DNA of 64,000 nt, taken from positions 620,001 through 684,000 of the forward strand of contig NZ_PGEX01000001.1 of the NCBI RefSeq assembly GCF_002797675.1, written 5' to 3'. Shown here one piece after another: positions 1 to 9,155 of the stretch. The DNA comes from Hallerella succinigenes. GTDB taxonomy: Bacteria > Fibrobacterota > Fibrobacteria > Fibrobacterales > Fibrobacteraceae. Made by a program: the position numbers and the translations under genes. Positions within the stretch are counted from its first letter, which is position 1; every line of letters starts with the position of its first letter. The notes under the pieces were generated by a model. The model searched no databases. It had not been told where the DNA came from and saw only the letters and a program-made list of their open reading frames with translations.

Positions 1-45
1 ATTGACGGCACGTCCATTGCAAACAAACTACTGAAAGACCTATGA
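1..45 (+). CDS. 3' end of an upstream gene (partial)
   Basis: The window opens inside an open frame whose last 14 residues read IDGTSIANKLLKDL before a TGA. Its stop overlaps the next start as ATGA, so the two genes are translationally coupled. The DG-x-S/A pattern followed by an amphipathic helix is seen at the ends of some sugar epimerases, but the piece is too short to name. Confidence 0.55.
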   Translation: MDGTSIANKLLKDL

Positions 46-1505
46 CAGAAGAAAACAACAAATTCCCCAAGCGCGTAGTCAAACAGACCTTCGAAGGCAA
101 GTTCGGCATGAGCGATAATCCAGCCGACCACGGTTTTGGCCGCCGTCCGGAAACTCCGGATCCAGATGCACAGGAAACCCGCAGTGAACGCCGCGAATAC
201 GGTCGTTTTCAGGATCGCAAATCTTTTGGCGACCGAGAACGCAGACCGTTTAGCGACCGCGGACGTACCCGAAAGCCGTTTAACGGTGAACGCAACGAAC
301 GACGCTCTTTCGATGACCGCGACGACCGCAGATCCTTCAGCCGCGACGGCGAACGCCGTTCCTACGGGGATCGTGGCGAACGTCGTTCCTTCGGCGACCG
401 CGACGACCGCAGATCCTTCAGCCGCGACGGCGAACGCCGTTCCTACGGGGATCGTGGTGAACGTCGTTCCTTCGGCGACCGCAACAGCCGCAGATCCTTC
501 AGCCGCGACGGCGAACGCCGTCCGTTCGACGATAAAGCCAACCGTCCAATTTTCCGTCAGAAGCCGGAACGCAAGCTCTATGACGACGATGAAGTCGTCC
601 GCGACGAAGAAGCCGTTCTTTCTTTTGCCGATGCTCCGGACATCACTCCGGAATCCGCAGGCACAAACCCGGCATGGTTCCGCCGCCTTCTCGCCCTCAC
701 CACAGAAAAAGGTCGTGAACGCGAAGGAAAGTTCCTCGCTGAAGGTGTCCGCGTCGTGGAAGAAATTCTCACGAACCACATTGACGTCATCATCGGAGTT
801 TATGTCGCCGGCACAAAGAATCTCGACGAAAACGGAGCTCCGGTTTTGAACTCCCTCGGTGAAGAGACCTTCACCCCGCTCGAAAATCTCCAGCCGTCTG
901 TCGACAAGGCTCGCGAACTCAAGGTGGACATTCACGTCATCAGCGAAGATCAGATCAAGCGTCTTTCTTCGACCACGACGACGCAGGGCATTCTCGCCGT
1001 TTGCCGTTCCGCAAGTACAAAGCCGAATTATGAAAAGAGCCGCAGCATCGTCACTCTCGTCGATGCCGTGCAGGATCCGGGGAACCTCGGTGCAATTTTC
1101 CGCACGAGCCTCGGTTTCAATTCCTCGGGCGTAATCGTCGGTAAGGGTTCCGTGAACCCGTTCAACCCGAAGGTCGTCCGCGGCTCCTCGGGCACGTTCC
1201 TCCGCGTTCCATTTGAAAAGGACCGCGACTTGATCGACGCTATCAACGAACTGCACAAGTTCGGCTACACGATCATCGCTACGGATTTACACGGTCGTCA
1301 GAGCCTCTCTGAAATCGAACCGCGCAAGCTCCGCAAGGTCGCATTCCTCGTCGGCAACGAAGGCGCAGGTACGGACCAGCATTTGATCGACATTTCCGAT
1401 GAAACCGTGAAGATCCCGATGTCCAGCGATCTCGAATCCCTGAACGTCTCCGTCGCACACGGCATTCTCTCTTACGAAATGGCAAAGATTCAGAAGGACC
1501 TCTAA
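42..1505 (+). CDS. TrmH/SpoU-family RNA 2'-O-methyltransferase with Arg-rich repeat tail
   Basis: A 487-residue SPOUT methyltransferase, predicted to transfer methyl from SAM to a ribose 2'-OH in rRNA or tRNA. The C-terminal half carries the three SpoU motifs: DPGNLGAIFR (about 345-354), LVGNEGAG (436-443) and IPM...ESLNVSVA (458-472). A substrate-binding region precedes them (about 210-325). Residues 1-205 are an unusual extension rich in Arg, Asp, Ser and Phe, with nine copies of a nine-residue unit of the type RRSFGDRDD. Such basic, aromatic-spaced tails resemble RGG-like RNA-binding regions. The gene overlaps pyrF by one base (TAATG) and the preceding gene by four, so it sits in an operon. 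The methyltransferase call is firm; the target nucleotide is unknown. Confidence 0.9.
   Translation: MTEENNKFPKRVVKQTFEGKFGMSDNPADHGFGRRPETPDPDAQETRSERREYGRFQDRKSFGDRERRPFSDRGRTRKPFNGERNERRSFDDRDDRRSFSRDGERRSYGDRGERRSFGDRDDRRSFSRDGERRSYGDRGERRSFGDRNSRRSFSRDGERRPFDDKANRPIFRQKPERKLYDDDEVVRDEEAVLSFADAPDITPESAGTNPAWFRRLLALTTEKGREREGKFLAEGVRVVEEILTNHIDVIIGVYVAGTKNLDENGAPVLNSLGEETFTPLENLQPSVDKARELKVDIHVISEDQIKRLSSTTTTQGILAVCRSASTKPNYEKSRSIVTLVDAVQDPGNLGAIFRTSLGFNSSGVIVGKGSVNPFNPKVVRGSSGTFLRVPFEKDRDLIDAINELHKFGYTIIATDLHGRQSLSEIEPRKLRKVAFLVGNEGAGTDQHLIDISDETVKIPMSSDLESLNVSVAHGILSYEMAKIQKDL
300..542 (+). repeat. Nine tandem 27-bp in-frame repeats (81-bp higher-order unit)
   Basis: Nine consecutive 27-bp units encode RRSF/RRSY-type nonapeptides inside the methyltransferase gene. 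Units 2-4 and 5-7 are almost identical at the DNA level, giving an 81-bp higher-order repeat. This points to recent expansion and probable copy-number variation between strains. Confidence 0.92.
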
Positions 1506-2377
1506 TGAAATTCTCCGATTGTCTTGAAGCTCGAATCCAGGAATGCGGCAACCCGATTTGCCTCGGTATGGATCCTAAGCTTTCCTTGATGCCTGTGGAA
1601 CGCAAGCATGGTGAAGTCCAGTCCGAAGAAGAAAAAATCAAATTCTTCTACATGGACATTTTGGAAGAATGCTCCAAGCGTAACGTGAAACCGGCCGTGG
1701 TAAAGCCGAACAGTGCCTATTACGAACGTATCAGCATTCAGGGCATGCAGATTCTGCACGATCTGATCGCCGCTTACAAGGGCGAAGGCATTCCTGTAGT
1801 GCTGGACGCCAAACGCGGCGACATTGGAAAAACCAGTGCCGCTTATGCGGACGCCGCCTTCAACGTTTACGGTGCAGACGCCGTGACTGTTAGCCCTTGG
1901 ATGGGTAAGGATTCCGTCGGTCCCTTCCTTGAACACCCGGCAAACGGCGGCGTTTACGCCCTTCTCCGCACAAGCAACAAGGGTGCAGCGGACTTTCAGG
2001 ATCTTCCTGTCGAAGGCAGCACTGCATTCTTCTCGGTGGCAAAAAAGCTGATCGAATGGGACAATGGAAATCTCGGAGCCGTCGTCGGCGCAACGCACCC
2101 GGAAGAACTGGAACGCATCACGGCATTCTTTGCCGCTGCAAACCATGAAATTCCGTTCCTTATTCCGGGCGTTTCCATTCCGGGCGTTCCGGGTGGACAG
2201 GGCGGCGATGCCAAGACCGTTTTGCAAGCTATCGCAAACGGTGGCGGCAAGCGCAAGTTCCATGTTCTCAACAGTTCGAGCGGCTTGAATTTCGCCTGGC
2301 AACGCACAGGCAAAGAAGCCGAATACGCTTCTGCTTGCGTCGATGCTATCGAATCTTTGGCCGAAGCGATCCGTTAA
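1505..2377 (+). CDS. pyrF: Orotidine 5'-phosphate decarboxylase, type 2
   Basis: Converts OMP to UMP in pyrimidine synthesis in the cytoplasm. The 290-residue length and the motif DAKRGDIG (101-108), with the catalytic Asp/Lys set, are typical of the longer type-2 PyrF family. KPNSAYYE (67-74) and the phosphate-gripping GVPGGQGGD near residue 220 also fit. The ATG overlaps the upstream stop by one base, implying translational coupling. The pathway partner pyrE lies separately near 40.5 kb. Confidence 0.95.
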   Translation: MKFSDCLEARIQECGNPICLGMDPKLSLMPVERKHGEVQSEEEKIKFFYMDILEECSKRNVKPAVVKPNSAYYERISIQGMQILHDLIAAYKGEGIPVVLDAKRGDIGKTSAAYADAAFNVYGADAVTVSPWMGKDSVGPFLEHPANGGVYALLRTSNKGAADFQDLPVEGSTAFFSVAKKLIEWDNGNLGAVVGATHPEELERITAFFAAANHEIPFLIPGVSIPGVPGGQGGDAKTVLQAIANGGGKRKFHVLNSSSGLNFAWQRTGKEAEYASACVDAIESLAEAIR

Positions 2378-2404
2378 CGCTCAGATTAAATACATTATTT
2401 GAGT

Positions 2405-3232
2405 ATGCGTCATCTTGTGTGTATTCTTCTTTCTTGTGCAATTGTCGCTCTCGCATTCCATTATGCAGAGCCGTTGCCCAAGCTACCCCAAAAAGAAGAA
2501 TTCCTGCCCAAGGCGGAATATGCGAAAGCTCTCGCCATGGGTCACAATGTGACCGCATCGGGTCTTTTCTGGATTAGCGGTATCATCGATCTCGGTGAAA
2601 GTTACCTGTACGGGACATCCTACGCATGGCTTTCCCATGTGGGCAACCTTTCTACCGAGCTGGATTCGCTTTTCCGCACGCCGTATAATGTCGTCGGCAG
2701 TATCACGAACAACGACGAACCGGACACAACCGACTTTATCGTGATGCGCCGAGCCGTGCGCGTGTACCCGGATGACTGGCGTTTGGCGGTTTACTTCGCC
2801 CTGCGTCTTGCAAACAGTCCCACGCACAATTATGCGGAAGCGGCAAAAATCATGAAGCACTTCTCGACTTCAAAAGACACGACCATTCCGCCACACATCA
2901 AATCGATTTACCGCAACTTCGAGCTGAACACCATGCAGACCGAAATGGCGCTTGAAATGCTCATCAACGACGCACTCAATCCGCAATTCAAAGACTTGAT
3001 CAAGGGCTTTACCCCAAAGACTTTGCGCGCCCTGCATCGGAAGGGAGAACCGGATACAAACATCGTCAATGAAGTTTCCTTTATCATGAAGAAGCTCAGT
3101 GAACATGCGATCGATCCGAATTACGCCTACCAACGTTTGCTCTCCTTCAAAAAGGAAGAACCCGCCGACTCCGCTTCTGCAAAAGAACCTGACACGACCA
3201 CAGCGAACGACACTGCGACTATCGCAAACTAA
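2405..3232 (+). CDS. Membrane-anchored helical (TPR-like) protein, unknown function
   Basis: A 275-residue protein with a hydrophobic N-terminal segment (about 3-20), a probable signal anchor, followed by a soluble alpha-helical region. Stretches such as WRLAVYFALRLANS and AEAAKIMKHF look like degenerate TPR helices. I do not recognise a named family. ATG at 2405 is preferred; an in-frame TTG lies six bases upstream. No strong ribosome-binding site is visible. The Lys/Glu/Ala/Asp/Thr-rich tail is low-complexity. It follows pyrF by 27 bases and may be read from it. Confidence 0.6.
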   Translation: MRHLVCILLSCAIVALAFHYAEPLPKLPQKEEFLPKAEYAKALAMGHNVTASGLFWISGIIDLGESYLYGTSYAWLSHVGNLSTELDSLFRTPYNVVGSITNNDEPDTTDFIVMRRAVRVYPDDWRLAVYFALRLANSPTHNYAEAAKIMKHFSTSKDTTIPPHIKSIYRNFELNTMQTEMALEMLINDALNPQFKDLIKGFTPKTLRALHRKGEPDTNIVNEVSFIMKKLSEHAIDPNYAYQRLLSFKKEEPADSASAKEPDTTTANDTATIAN

Positions 3233-3255
3233 CTTTCAGAAATTCAGAAAAAGAT

Positions 3256-4038
3256 TTAACGCCCCGCAGCCTGCGAGGCTCTTTCTTTATTGCGGGAAAG
3301 TCCCATCAGTTCAAAGGCGTTCGCACTGCGTATAAAGTAATCTTTAGCGACGTCAGAACGTTTTTCATTTAGACCGCGGTAATAAAGGATCGTTGCCGAC
3401 ATAAAGGGGCGACCCGCATTTATCGAACTTTGCAAGGCGACATTGTAAAGCGAATCCGCTTTTGATTCTTGCAACAGGTTTGCCATTCGGGCCGCGGTAA
3501 AGGCGAGCTTGCCAGGAGCATCTCCGTCCAAAGCATCATCCGCATCTTCTAAATACTTTTGGGCATTCGCACGGTCACCTTTGCCAGCAAAGGCGATTCC
3601 TGCGACACAGAGAATGTTTCCACGAAGTGCGTCCGGAATCTCTTTCAAGAATTCCACGGACATCGAATATTTAAGTTCAATGACCTTGTCGTAATTCTCC
3701 TGTTCCAGGAAGATTTCCATCCAGGCGAGATAGTAAGCGGCAAGAGTATTCGTATCCAGTTCCGCCTTGTGAACCTGCAAAAGAAGACCCTGGGCGAACT
3801 CCAAGTCCAGGCTCTGCGCCCGCAACGTCGCCATCGAAATCAAGATGCGCCCTTCCGAAGAAATATCCGATTCTTTACGGCTCGAAAGCAAAGCGCGTTC
3901 GTACAAACCATAAGCCTTGGCGAACTTCCCCGCTCGCACTGCTTTGTCTGCGCGGAACGAAAGGTCCTTGGATTCTGACGAGGCAAAAGCGCACACGGCA
4001 ACAAGCAAACTTGACATCAACATACGACGGATTACCAT
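3256..4038 (-). CDS. Exported TPR-like protein, last gene of the Mla operon
   Basis: 260 residues with a signal peptide (VIRRMLMSSLLVAVCAFASS) and then helical hairpins of TPR character, for example KAVRAGKFAKAYGLYERAL and GDRANAQKYLEDADDAL. It overlaps mlaD by seven bases, so it is translated with the lipid transporter. It may be a periplasmic scaffold for that system, but this is inferred from position only. No catalytic motif is visible. Confidence 0.65.
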   Translation of the reverse strand: MVIRRMLMSSLLVAVCAFASSESKDLSFRADKAVRAGKFAKAYGLYERALLSSRKESDISSEGRILISMATLRAQSLDLEFAQGLLLQVHKAELDTNTLAAYYLAWMEIFLEQENYDKVIELKYSMSVEFLKEIPDALRGNILCVAGIAFAGKGDRANAQKYLEDADDALDGDAPGKLAFTAARMANLLQESKADSLYNVALQSSINAGRPFMSATILYYRGLNEKRSDVAKDYFIRSANAFELMGLSRNKERASQAAGR

Positions 4039-4997
4039 GTATCCTCCGCCACAAACGGAACAGAGTCACGGTTCGGCATCGAACGGCGAATAATCCACAT
4101 GTTCGAAATGCCTTCCATCAAGTCATCCGCGTTTTGCAAAGTTTCTTCGCCACGGGCGACGATTCCATTCATGCTCCCCACGACCCTGCCGAGGGAATCC
4201 ATCGTTCCGTTCAAACGGCCAAAGACGCCGTCTAACGAAAGGAATACGTTGTCAAGCTTCTGCGGCGTGTCTTCCATTTCAACACTCATCGCCGAAAGCT
4301 TTGTCGTGAGCGAATCCGTGCGGTAAAGGATTCTCGGCAAAGTTCCCGACAAAATATCCAGCAGCTGGATGCCTTCGTAAGAGAAGTAATCCAAGCGGTC
4401 CAACTGGCGGTTCAGCTTTTCGTAAATCGTTCTCGATCCGAGAAGGGCTCCGATGGTCGTATTCGTATCCATCGTCAAAGCGACTAGCGTATCGGCCTGA
4501 TTGATCAGCACGGTCACATGTTCGAGCACCTCATTCAGCGTTTCGATCACCGTTTCAATATCCTGTGATTTGCCTGCGGTAATCGTTTCGCCGTCTTCCA
4601 GCATGCGGCCTTCACCTTTGCGAACATCCACGTTCACCACACGTTCCGAAATCACGTTCTGGTCACGAATGGCGAAGATCGTAGCGCGGTCCGTAATCCA
4701 CGGTTGGAATTCTTTTCGAATCGTAAATTCCATGCGCACCATTCCCGACGTTTCGATTTTCATGTCGGAAACATGTCCAATGCTCACGCCGCTGATTTGC
4801 ACATCCGTTCCGGGATGCAAACCGTGGGCTTTCTCAAAATTACTGTAGAGCTTGTATTCTTCGATACCGATAACCCCTGCAGTCATCATTCGGGCATACA
4901 ATACAAACAAGAAGACCATTACGGAGAATGTGATGAAAACGCCGACCAAGAGGCCAGACAAATCCATCCAATTAATTTTCCGAACCGGTTTAAGCAA
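4032..4997 (-). CDS. mlaD: MlaD/MCE-family lipid-binding subunit of ABC transporter
   Basis: 321 residues: one N-terminal transmembrane helix (about 12-36), an MCE domain (about 46-125, containing GLHPGTDVQISGVSIGHV) and a long alpha-helical periplasmic tail that probably forms part of a hydrophobic channel. MCE proteins shuttle phospholipids between inner and outer membrane. Translation appears to start at TTG, eight bases after an AGGAG ribosome-binding site. Genes for the matching ATPase and permease lie immediately upstream, so this is an MlaFED-type complex. Confidence 0.88.
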   Translation of the reverse strand: MLKPVRKINWMDLSGLLVGVFITFSVMVFLFVLYARMMTAGVIGIEEYKLYSNFEKAHGLHPGTDVQISGVSIGHVSDMKIETSGMVRMEFTIRKEFQPWITDRATIFAIRDQNVISERVVNVDVRKGEGRMLEDGETITAGKSQDIETVIETLNEVLEHVTVLINQADTLVALTMDTNTTIGALLGSRTIYEKLNRQLDRLDYFSYEGIQLLDILSGTLPRILYRTDSLTTKLSAMSVEMEDTPQKLDNVFLSLDGVFGRLNGTMDSLGRVVGSMNGIVARGEETLQNADDLMEGISNMWIIRRSMPNRDSVPFVAEDTW

Positions 4998-5057
4998 CCA
5001 GCAATCTCCTTATCCAAAACGTCCACCTTAGGACTTAAAAAAAATACGCTTTTTTCG

Positions 5058-5837
5058 CTACGAAAAGGAGGAATCCAACTGAAAATCTCGCAAATTGCGG
5101 AACATTTCATGCGCCATCGGCGTATCGGAATCCAGCCATTCTTCAAATTTCATGCGCTTGCTCAAACGTTTATTTTCTAAAAAACAAAGATCTGCGCCAA
5201 GCTCTCTCGATATCAAAAGGTCATGTGTCACAAGAATCATCGACGTTTTGAACAACGCCTGCATGTTGTCGATCAACGGCAAAAGCGTATTGCGGTTGTA
5301 ATTGTCAAGACCTGCGGTCGGTTCATCCATCAGCAGAAGACGCGGGTCCATCGCCCAGGCACGCGCAATCGCAACACGTTTCGCCACGCCAGAACTCAAC
5401 ATGTGCGGATATTTTTCCTGTTCATCACGTACACGCATCAAGTCCAAAGCCATGTTCACACGGCGTTCAATTTCCATTGCAGTACCACGGTGATGGTAAT
5501 ACAGGGGAACAAAAATGTTTTCTCGAACCGTCAAGTTCGAAATCAAAGCGCCATTCTGGAAAATCAACTCCACACCGCGGTGCGCCACTTCCAAAGCCGT
5601 ATGCTGAGAAATTGGCAAGTGTTCTCCAAAATAATAGAAATCGCCCGAATTCGGTTTATCAAGCCCTGCGATCAAGCGAAGCAACAAGCTTTTTCCCTTT
5701 CCCGATGCGCCCGCAATGCAAAGTGTTTCTCCACGGCCAAGCACCAAATCCAAACCGTCCAATGTGTCCGCAGAATCTTCCGAATAACGAAAGTGCAAAT
5801 TTTCAATGCGGAGAGCTTCCCCTTGCGTCAAATCCAT
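5058..5837 (-). CDS. mlaF: MlaF-type ABC transporter ATP-binding protein
   Basis: The 259-residue ATPase of the lipid transporter. Walker A is GASGKGKS (43-50), the Q-loop is FQNGAL (about 93-98), Walker B is LLLMDEP (167-173) and the switch His is in VTHD. The signature loop reads LSSGV rather than LSGGQ; Mla ATPases often vary here. Its ATG overlaps the permease stop as TAATG. A 60-base gap separates it from mlaD, which carries its own ribosome-binding site. Confidence 0.92.
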   Translation of the reverse strand: MDLTQGEALRIENLHFRYSEDSADTLDGLDLVLGRGETLCIAGASGKGKSLLLRLIAGLDKPNSGDFYYFGEHLPISQHTALEVAHRGVELIFQNGALISNLTVRENIFVPLYYHHRGTAMEIERRVNMALDLMRVRDEQEKYPHMLSSGVAKRVAIARAWAMDPRLLLMDEPTAGLDNYNRNTLLPLIDNMQALFKTSMILVTHDLLISRELGADLCFLENKRLSKRMKFEEWLDSDTPMAHEMFRNLRDFQLDSSFS

Positions 5838-6709
5838 TAGATGATCCTCGACATTTGATTGGTATAGTCAAAGATGTAAAAGAGCGAGAACAGCACATCG
5901 ATCACAATCACAAACAGAAAGGAATAAATGACCGAACGGGAGGTCGCTTTCGGCACCTGGCGAATGTCACGGCGAATATTCAAACCATGATAGCAAGCAT
6001 TGATAAAAATGATGATCGCAAAAGCGACCGGCTTTAAAATCGCCATCACAAAGTCGGTCGCCGTCAACGAAAGCAGAATGGACTCCGAAATATAATGCCA
6101 CGAAAGATTCAGATTCAACGACTCTCGCGAAGCGAGCACGAGTATTTTCGCGACCGCAAAACCACCACAGATACCGCACGCCGAGAACAAGATATTCGCA
6201 AGGAGCATCGCAACGATACCGCCAAAAAGCGCAGGCATCACCAGGTAACGCACCGGATTCACCCCGAGAGTTGCCAAGGCGTCCACTTCCGAATTGATCG
6301 CCATCGTCCCGATCATCGTCGTGAGAGCGGAACCGCTACGCCCCGAAATGAGGAACGCCGTCAGAATCGGGCCGATTTCACGCACCATCACCACGACCAG
6401 CAAACCGCCGAACGCATCCGAAAAGCCCACACGCGGCATGACGGTCATCGCTTCGACTATCGTCACCGTTCCCGTCAAAACGGAAACGATAAACAGAACG
6501 GGAAAAACTTCGACCACCGTAAAATAAATTTGGCGAATAATATTTCGCAGGTCACCGCGCAGATTTTGCCCTTCCGCAAAAAAGGAGTACAGGGCGCTGA
6601 AAAAAAGAAGAAGCTGTTTTCCAAAAACCGTCGACAGAAAACGACGTCCGATTTTATCGAACACCGATCCGAGCAAAGTCCAGTCGTCTAGTGTACGATG
6701 AACTTTCAT
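5837..6709 (-). CDS. mlaE: MlaE-type permease of lipid ABC transporter
   Basis: A 290-residue integral membrane protein of the MlaE/YrbE family, the permease partner of the adjacent ATPase and MCE protein. Typical features are the N-terminal amphipathic region, the MVREIGPILTAFLISGRSGSA segment around residues 130-150, and four to six hydrophobic helices. It overlaps engB and mlaF by one base each, so translation is coupled on both sides. Confidence 0.92.
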   Translation of the reverse strand: MKVHRTLDDWTLLGSVFDKIGRRFLSTVFGKQLLLFFSALYSFFAEGQNLRGDLRNIIRQIYFTVVEVFPVLFIVSVLTGTVTIVEAMTVMPRVGFSDAFGGLLVVVMVREIGPILTAFLISGRSGSALTTMIGTMAINSEVDALATLGVNPVRYLVMPALFGGIVAMLLANILFSACGICGGFAVAKILVLASRESLNLNLSWHYISESILLSLTATDFVMAILKPVAFAIIIFINACYHGLNIRRDIRQVPKATSRSVIYSFLFVIVIDVLFSLFYIFDYTNQMSRII

Positions 6710-7323
6710 TACGCCTCGACCGCTACAGTAGAAAGGATTTCCTGCCAGAGTTCGCCTAGGCCGATTTTGCGGAGCGTGCTCAAGCGAAGCGGACGGACCT
6801 GATTTTCAAAAAGCTGATTCAAAGCATTACGCGTTTTCGAAAGTTCCGACTGGTTCGCCTTATCGCATTTACTCATCACTGGCAAAACCGGACAACCCAG
6901 GGCACGAATGCCTTCGATGGTTTCCACATCAATCGGCTGCGGACCGAGCTTCGAATCGATCAAATAGACGATACCCTTCAGCTCCTTGGAATGTTCCACA
7001 TAAGCGCGAATGCCATTCTGCATTTCAGAGACTTTGTCGAACTTGACGCCGGCAAAGCCGACGCCCGGAAGGTCCACCAGGTAAAACGCCTGGTTGAATT
7101 TGAAAAAATTGATTTCCTTCGTCTTGCCCGGTTTGGAACTGATTTTCACCAGTTTCCTTCGACCGGTCAACGCATTCAACAAGGAAGATTTACCCACATT
7201 GGAGCGACCGAGAAAAGCCACCTGCGGAAGTCCATCCGTCGGCAGTTGCGAAACATTCGTCGCAGCGGTGGTAAATTCAGCCTCCATCGTCGGGCGAAAT
7301 GCGTTCTTTTCGTTCGGTTTCAT
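6709..7323 (-). CDS. engB: Ribosome-biogenesis GTPase EngB (YihA/YsxC)
   Basis: A 204-residue TrmE-Era-EngA-EngB-type GTPase needed for 50S subunit assembly. G1 is GRSNVGKS (39-46), G3 is DLPG (84-87) and G4 is SKCDK (151-155). Its length matches the family. It overlaps recR by four bases and mlaE by one, in the middle of a long minus-strand operon. Confidence 0.95.
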   Translation of the reverse strand: MKPNEKNAFRPTMEAEFTTAATNVSQLPTDGLPQVAFLGRSNVGKSSLLNALTGRRKLVKISSKPGKTKEINFFKFNQAFYLVDLPGVGFAGVKFDKVSEMQNGIRAYVEHSKELKGIVYLIDSKLGPQPIDVETIEGIRALGCPVLPVMSKCDKANQSELSKTRNALNQLFENQVRPLRLSTLRKIGLGELWQEILSTVAVEA

Positions 7324-7913
7324 ATTCCAGTCCTTGATTCAAATGCGCGAAGTACGGTAACTTCATCAATATACTCCAATTCGCTGCCCATGGGAATACC
7401 CCTGGCGAGGCTAGAGCGCTTTACAGGCACTCCGGCAAGGAGCTTATCGATGAGAAGTATCGTCGAATCCGCTTCCGGGCTCGATCCGAGAGCAAAAATT
7501 ACCTCTTCGATCTTTTCCGTTTGAATTCTTTGGATCAGTTGCGGAATATGCAACGTTTCGGGGCCTACACCGTCGAGCGGGGAAAGAACTCCCCCGAGTA
7601 CAAAGTACAGACCGTGATAAATCCCCGCATTTTCAAACGGGAGAATATCTGAAAATTTTTCCACCACGCAGATGGATCTAGAGCCTTCGCGAGCCTTGCA
7701 AATCGGGCAAGGGTCTTCTTCTGCAAAAGAATGGCATTGGCTGCAACGCTTGACTTTGTCACAGGCTTCGACAATTGTATTCGAAAGTGCTTCCGCACGT
7801 TCCCGCGGACGGGTGAGCACAAAGTAAGCAAGTCTCCGAGCGGTCTTTTTCCCGATTCCCGGAAGCGATGCAAATTCCTGCACCAATTTTTCAAGGCTTG
7901 GCGGCTCAACCAT
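7320..7913 (-). CDS. recR: Recombination mediator RecR
   Basis: A 197-residue protein of the RecFOR pathway, which loads RecA onto gapped DNA. An N-terminal helix-hairpin-helix (LPGIGKKTARRLA, 17-29) precedes a C4 zinc finger (Cys57, Cys60, Cys69, Cys72) and a Toprim domain from about residue 80 (CVVEKFSDIL...). Length is standard. It overlaps the EAL/HDOD gene by eight bases. Confidence 0.96.
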   Translation of the reverse strand: MVEPPSLEKLVQEFASLPGIGKKTARRLAYFVLTRPRERAEALSNTIVEACDKVKRCSQCHSFAEEDPCPICKAREGSRSICVVEKFSDILPFENAGIYHGLYFVLGGVLSPLDGVGPETLHIPQLIQRIQTEKIEEVIFALGSSPEADSTILLIDKLLAGVPVKRSSLARGIPMGSELEYIDEVTVLRAFESRTGI

Positions 7914-9144
7914 GATTCCATCCGTAGGCCGCGTTCAAGCTCGCCGTCAAATCCTTGTTCGAAAGGGAGAGACGCTTCATCAGCGTACCGATACGCTCTT
8001 CTCGGTCATTTTCTACCGCTTCCGCAAGCGCAAGGAGCGTTCCGAGCTTTCCCGAGCCGTGCAACAGTGCACTCGTGATTTCCTTATCGACGTCCAAGTC
8101 TTCAAGGATCGTCGGCATCGGAGCCTTCACAAGAGCATCCATGCGGCTGACAATGCCCGTGATAAATGCTTGAGCAGGCAGGCATCCGTCCGGATCCAAA
8201 ACGTCAGCCAAGGCTTCCAAGAAACGGGCTCTTTGCGAAACATTCTGGAAAAGAGGTTTTCCTTGAGTCGAACCGCCCATTTCCGGTTGCGCATAAAGTA
8301 AGAGCATCAACCAGTCCTGGATGTGCGGAACGCTGAGCCAAGCGATGGCATCTTGAATCGATTCCACCGGACGGCGACGGAATGTCTTTTGCGAATTCGC
8401 ATATTGCACCAAGGCTTTCGCCACGGCAGGATGTTCAAGGAAAGTCTTTTCGATATCTGCAAGCGAAGGATCCCCTCGCAAGAACTGCAACAGGCGAAGA
8501 ATCGTCGCAAGCGAGCCGTCCATTCTTTTACCGCGAACGATTTCCGGCTTCGCAAAGAAAAAGCCTTGAAAAAGATCGTAGCCGTCTTCAAGACGGGCTG
8601 TAAAATCTTCTTCCGTTTCCACTTTTTCTGCAAGCAGAACCATGCCGCGTTCCTTGAAGTACGGAACCGCAGCCTTCAAAGCTTCCGCCGAGTTCTCGAT
8701 CAAGTCGAGCTTCACATACTTGACGTATGGGAAGAACGGTTCGAGACGCTTCAAATTTTCTGCATCAAAAATGACGTCGTCGAGGGCAAATTCATAGCCC
8801 CGTTCGTGGTATTTTTTGACGACCGACACAACGGTATCGTCCGCATCCACCGATTCGAGGATTTCCAAAACAAAACGATCGGAATCCAGCGGACTAAAAA
8901 TATTGTCCAGCAGCATTTCCCGGCTGCAATTGATGAACGCCTTGTGGTTCCCCACGAGGCGCGAAAGTCCGAAGTTATTCAACACGTTTTCCAGAACCTG
9001 GGCCGTTTCACGAACTCCATTCCGAATCAACGCCGTTTTATTATCCGGCGAATCTCGGAACAGAAGTTCATAGGCGAAAATGCCCTGATGGGAATCCAGA
9101 ATCGGTTGACGGGCCAAATACGCAGGAGATTCTACGGGGCTCAT
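7906..9144 (-). CDS. EAL-HDOD signalling protein (YuxH-like)
   Basis: 412 residues: an N-terminal EAL-type domain (about 8-205) and a C-terminal HDOD domain (about 210-405). The opening LARQPILDSHQGIFAYELLFR is characteristic of the YuxH group, in which the EAL motif is altered (here ELL) and c-di-GMP hydrolysis is usually lost. The KLDLIEN and AEKVETEEDF stretches are retained. The protein probably binds a nucleotide or partner rather than degrading c-di-GMP. It lies 11 bases after hisG and overlaps recR. Confidence 0.88.
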   Translation of the reverse strand: MSPVESPAYLARQPILDSHQGIFAYELLFRDSPDNKTALIRNGVRETAQVLENVLNNFGLSRLVGNHKAFINCSREMLLDNIFSPLDSDRFVLEILESVDADDTVVSVVKKYHERGYEFALDDVIFDAENLKRLEPFFPYVKYVKLDLIENSAEALKAAVPYFKERGMVLLAEKVETEEDFTARLEDGYDLFQGFFFAKPEIVRGKRMDGSLATILRLLQFLRGDPSLADIEKTFLEHPAVAKALVQYANSQKTFRRRPVESIQDAIAWLSVPHIQDWLMLLLYAQPEMGGSTQGKPLFQNVSQRARFLEALADVLDPDGCLPAQAFITGIVSRMDALVKAPMPTILEDLDVDKEITSALLHGSGKLGTLLALAEAVENDREERIGTLMKRLSLSNKDLTASLNAAYGWNHG

Positions 9145-9155
9145 CCAATTCCTTA

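Noticed and set aside
300-542. Possible CRISPR array (regular 27-bp repeats)
   Set aside because: The units are directly adjacent with no spacers, stay in frame, and encode part of the methyltransferase tail.
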